The notes under the pieces were generated by a model. That model saw only the letters and a list, made by a program, of their open reading frames with translations. It was not told the DNA's origin and made no database searches. Of a stretch of DNA of 64,000 bases, positions 63,156-64,000 are shown piece by piece. Positions within the stretch are counted from its first letter, which is position 1. Each line of letters starts with the position of its first letter. Origin of the DNA: Diphasiastrum complanatum (taxonomy: Eukaryota > Streptophyta > Lycopodiopsida > Lycopodiales > Lycopodiaceae); assembly GCA_029204225.1 (NCBI GenBank), contig CM055101.1, positions 355,997 through 419,996 on the forward strand, written 5' to 3'. The translations under genes were made by a program, and so were the position numbers.

Positions 63156-63590
63156 CTAATAAAAAAAACCAAAGGTAAAGCTTAAAGTTACTATGATGCT
63201 GTAAGCTAACCTTTTGCTTTTACATATGCAAACCAGAAATTTGAGGCTTGAATAGTAAAAAGAATTACCAATGTGAATTGCCTCTTTTAATCCATATGAA
63301 CCATTCACATGCCAACCTTTTTCCAAGAAAACTTGAACAAAGGTTAAGACTAAAACGACCACATTCCATATGAAGGAATACCCAACTACATAAGCAAAAA
63401 TGGAAACGTGTGCACCTCGAAATGTTACAAATCCCATAAATTTTTTATCGCCTTGAAGGTTCTGCACACCCCAGATGACGCACTGTATCTGCCCATCCAT
63501 AGGGTCACAACCGACCCACCCCCATGCACTGGAGCTATCGACATAGTCATGCCTAGTTGAGCCTCCTATGATAACTGGCGTCCCATACAC
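63156..63590 (-). CDS. Hypothetical 144-codon frame
   Basis: Minus strand, MYGTPVIIGGSTRHDYVDSS ... GWVGCDPMDGQIQCVIWG. Residues ~55-90 are strongly hydrophobic (VSIFAYVVGYSFIWNVVVLV), a likely membrane span if translated. Composition is protein-like at the start and AT-driven at the end. No family recognised. It could be an exon of a real gene extending past other exons, or chance. Confidence 0.22.
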   Translation of the reverse strand: MYGTPVIIGGSTRHDYVDSSSAWGWVGCDPMDGQIQCVIWGVQNLQGDKKFMGFVTFRGAHVSIFAYVVGYSFIWNVVVLVLTFVQVFLEKGWHVNGSYGLKEAIHIGNSFYYSSLKFLVCICKSKRLAYSIIVTLSFTFGFFY

Positions 63591-63607
63591 AACTAGAAAA
63601 CTCTGTG

Positions 63608-63965
63608 TTTATCCACGCAGATTATCCACGCGACACCCAACAGTCGATTTTCCGAAATTTTGTTTGCATGGAACATCCACGTGTGGATTATAAAAGTTTT
63701 TGAACTCACCTCCGGCCAGTCCACCGGTGTTTTTCTGACACGGCGCTAAAAAAATTATGCACGTGGATTATCCGCACGAAATTGAATTTTGAAAATTCCG
63801 GCAACTGTTTCGGAGGGAAGGTTGGCGGCGCTGGAAGGTAGTTTTCGCATGGATAATCCACGTGTGGATTATCCACGCAGATTTCAGTTTGTTCACCAGA
63901 CCGGACCGGACCGGACGTTAAAGAAATCCACGCATGGATATCTTCTGCGTGGATTATCCATGCAT
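63608..63965. repeat. Cluster of GGATTATCCACG motifs
   Basis: The word GGATTATCC(A/G)C or its complement occurs at least five times: 63611-63632, 63674-63692, 63759-63778, 63851-63880 and 63945-63963. The copy at 63851-63874 is an 11-bp perfect inverted repeat (GGATAATCCAC, 2-nt spacer, GTGGATTATCC). A short (CCGGA)n run lies at 63900-63915. The open frames over it merely encode the repeat. Confidence 0.75.
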
Positions 63966-64000
63966 TTTTTTTTTGCATGTTGATAATGACATGAAATTAG

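Noticed and set aside
63706-63983. Overlapping open frames on both strands near the right end
   Set aside because: They encode only the GGATTATCCACG repeat words; no domain or start context supports translation.
1-64000. CRISPR array, operon, phage or bacterial features
   Set aside because: Repeats are LTRs or degenerate arrays without regular spacers; plant-type retroelement signals dominate throughout.

Overview
The window is an AT-rich stretch of a higher-plant nuclear genome made almost entirely of old LTR retrotransposons. The evidence is direct: repeated LTRs (TG...CA), primer-binding sites of the plant copia type (TGGTATCAGAGCC, initiator tRNA-Met) and the plant gypsy Athila/Tat type (TGGCGCCGTTGCCGGGGAT, tRNA-Asp-like), purine tracts, and gag/protease/integrase/reverse-transcriptase/RNase H domains broken by stops, frameshifts and deletions. 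I found no convincing host gene, no rRNA or tRNA gene, no CRISPR and no prokaryotic feature. The species cannot be named from this sequence.

Layout. 1-7814 and 15835-24366 are two copies (A and B) of one large duplicated block. Each carries the same copia element at the same internal position, plus the same downstream pseudogenes. Between them lie unrecognised AT-rich DNA, an isolated copia LTR with a (TC)n tract (11591-12197) and a small copia derivative with ~320-bp LTRs (12211-15294). Past copy B come gypsy polymerase/integrase remnants, coiled-coil frames and an LTR start (24367-27900). Next is a minus-strand copia (27905-32896) interrupted by a ~2-kb GC-richer insert carrying a long damaged reading frame (28773-30727), then the 3' end and LTR of another retroelement (32897-34050) and ~3 kb with nothing recognisable.

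From 37120 to 41480 two truncated copies of one copia family lie head to head. They are followed by a gypsy integrase fragment, a 5'-complete but 3'-truncated copia (43295-46856), a possible CACTA-type transposase 3' end next to a repeat that ends in a tRNA-Asp-like primer site, a minus-strand copia with a 1.5-kb LTR (49641-52106) and a rearranged copy of the small copia family (52310-53960). A gypsy element of Athila/Tat type (about 55133-60067) has lost most of RT, RNase H and integrase by a deletion that kept the frame. The window ends with copia and gypsy fragments, a GC-richer stretch and a cluster of GGATTATCCACG motifs.

The most unusual signals are: (1) in the gypsy element, ten TTCnnGAA heat-shock-type half-site pairs in 343 bp, followed by two G-box palindromes and a TATA box, all just upstream of an extra 3' reading frame; (2) the A/B duplication, where shared and private mutations give an order of events; (3) a CACACGTGTG palindrome recurring in LTRs or leaders of several otherwise different families; and (4) the inserted ~2-kb gene-like segment. 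All coding regions below are judged to be pseudogenes or mobile-element remnants unless stated.
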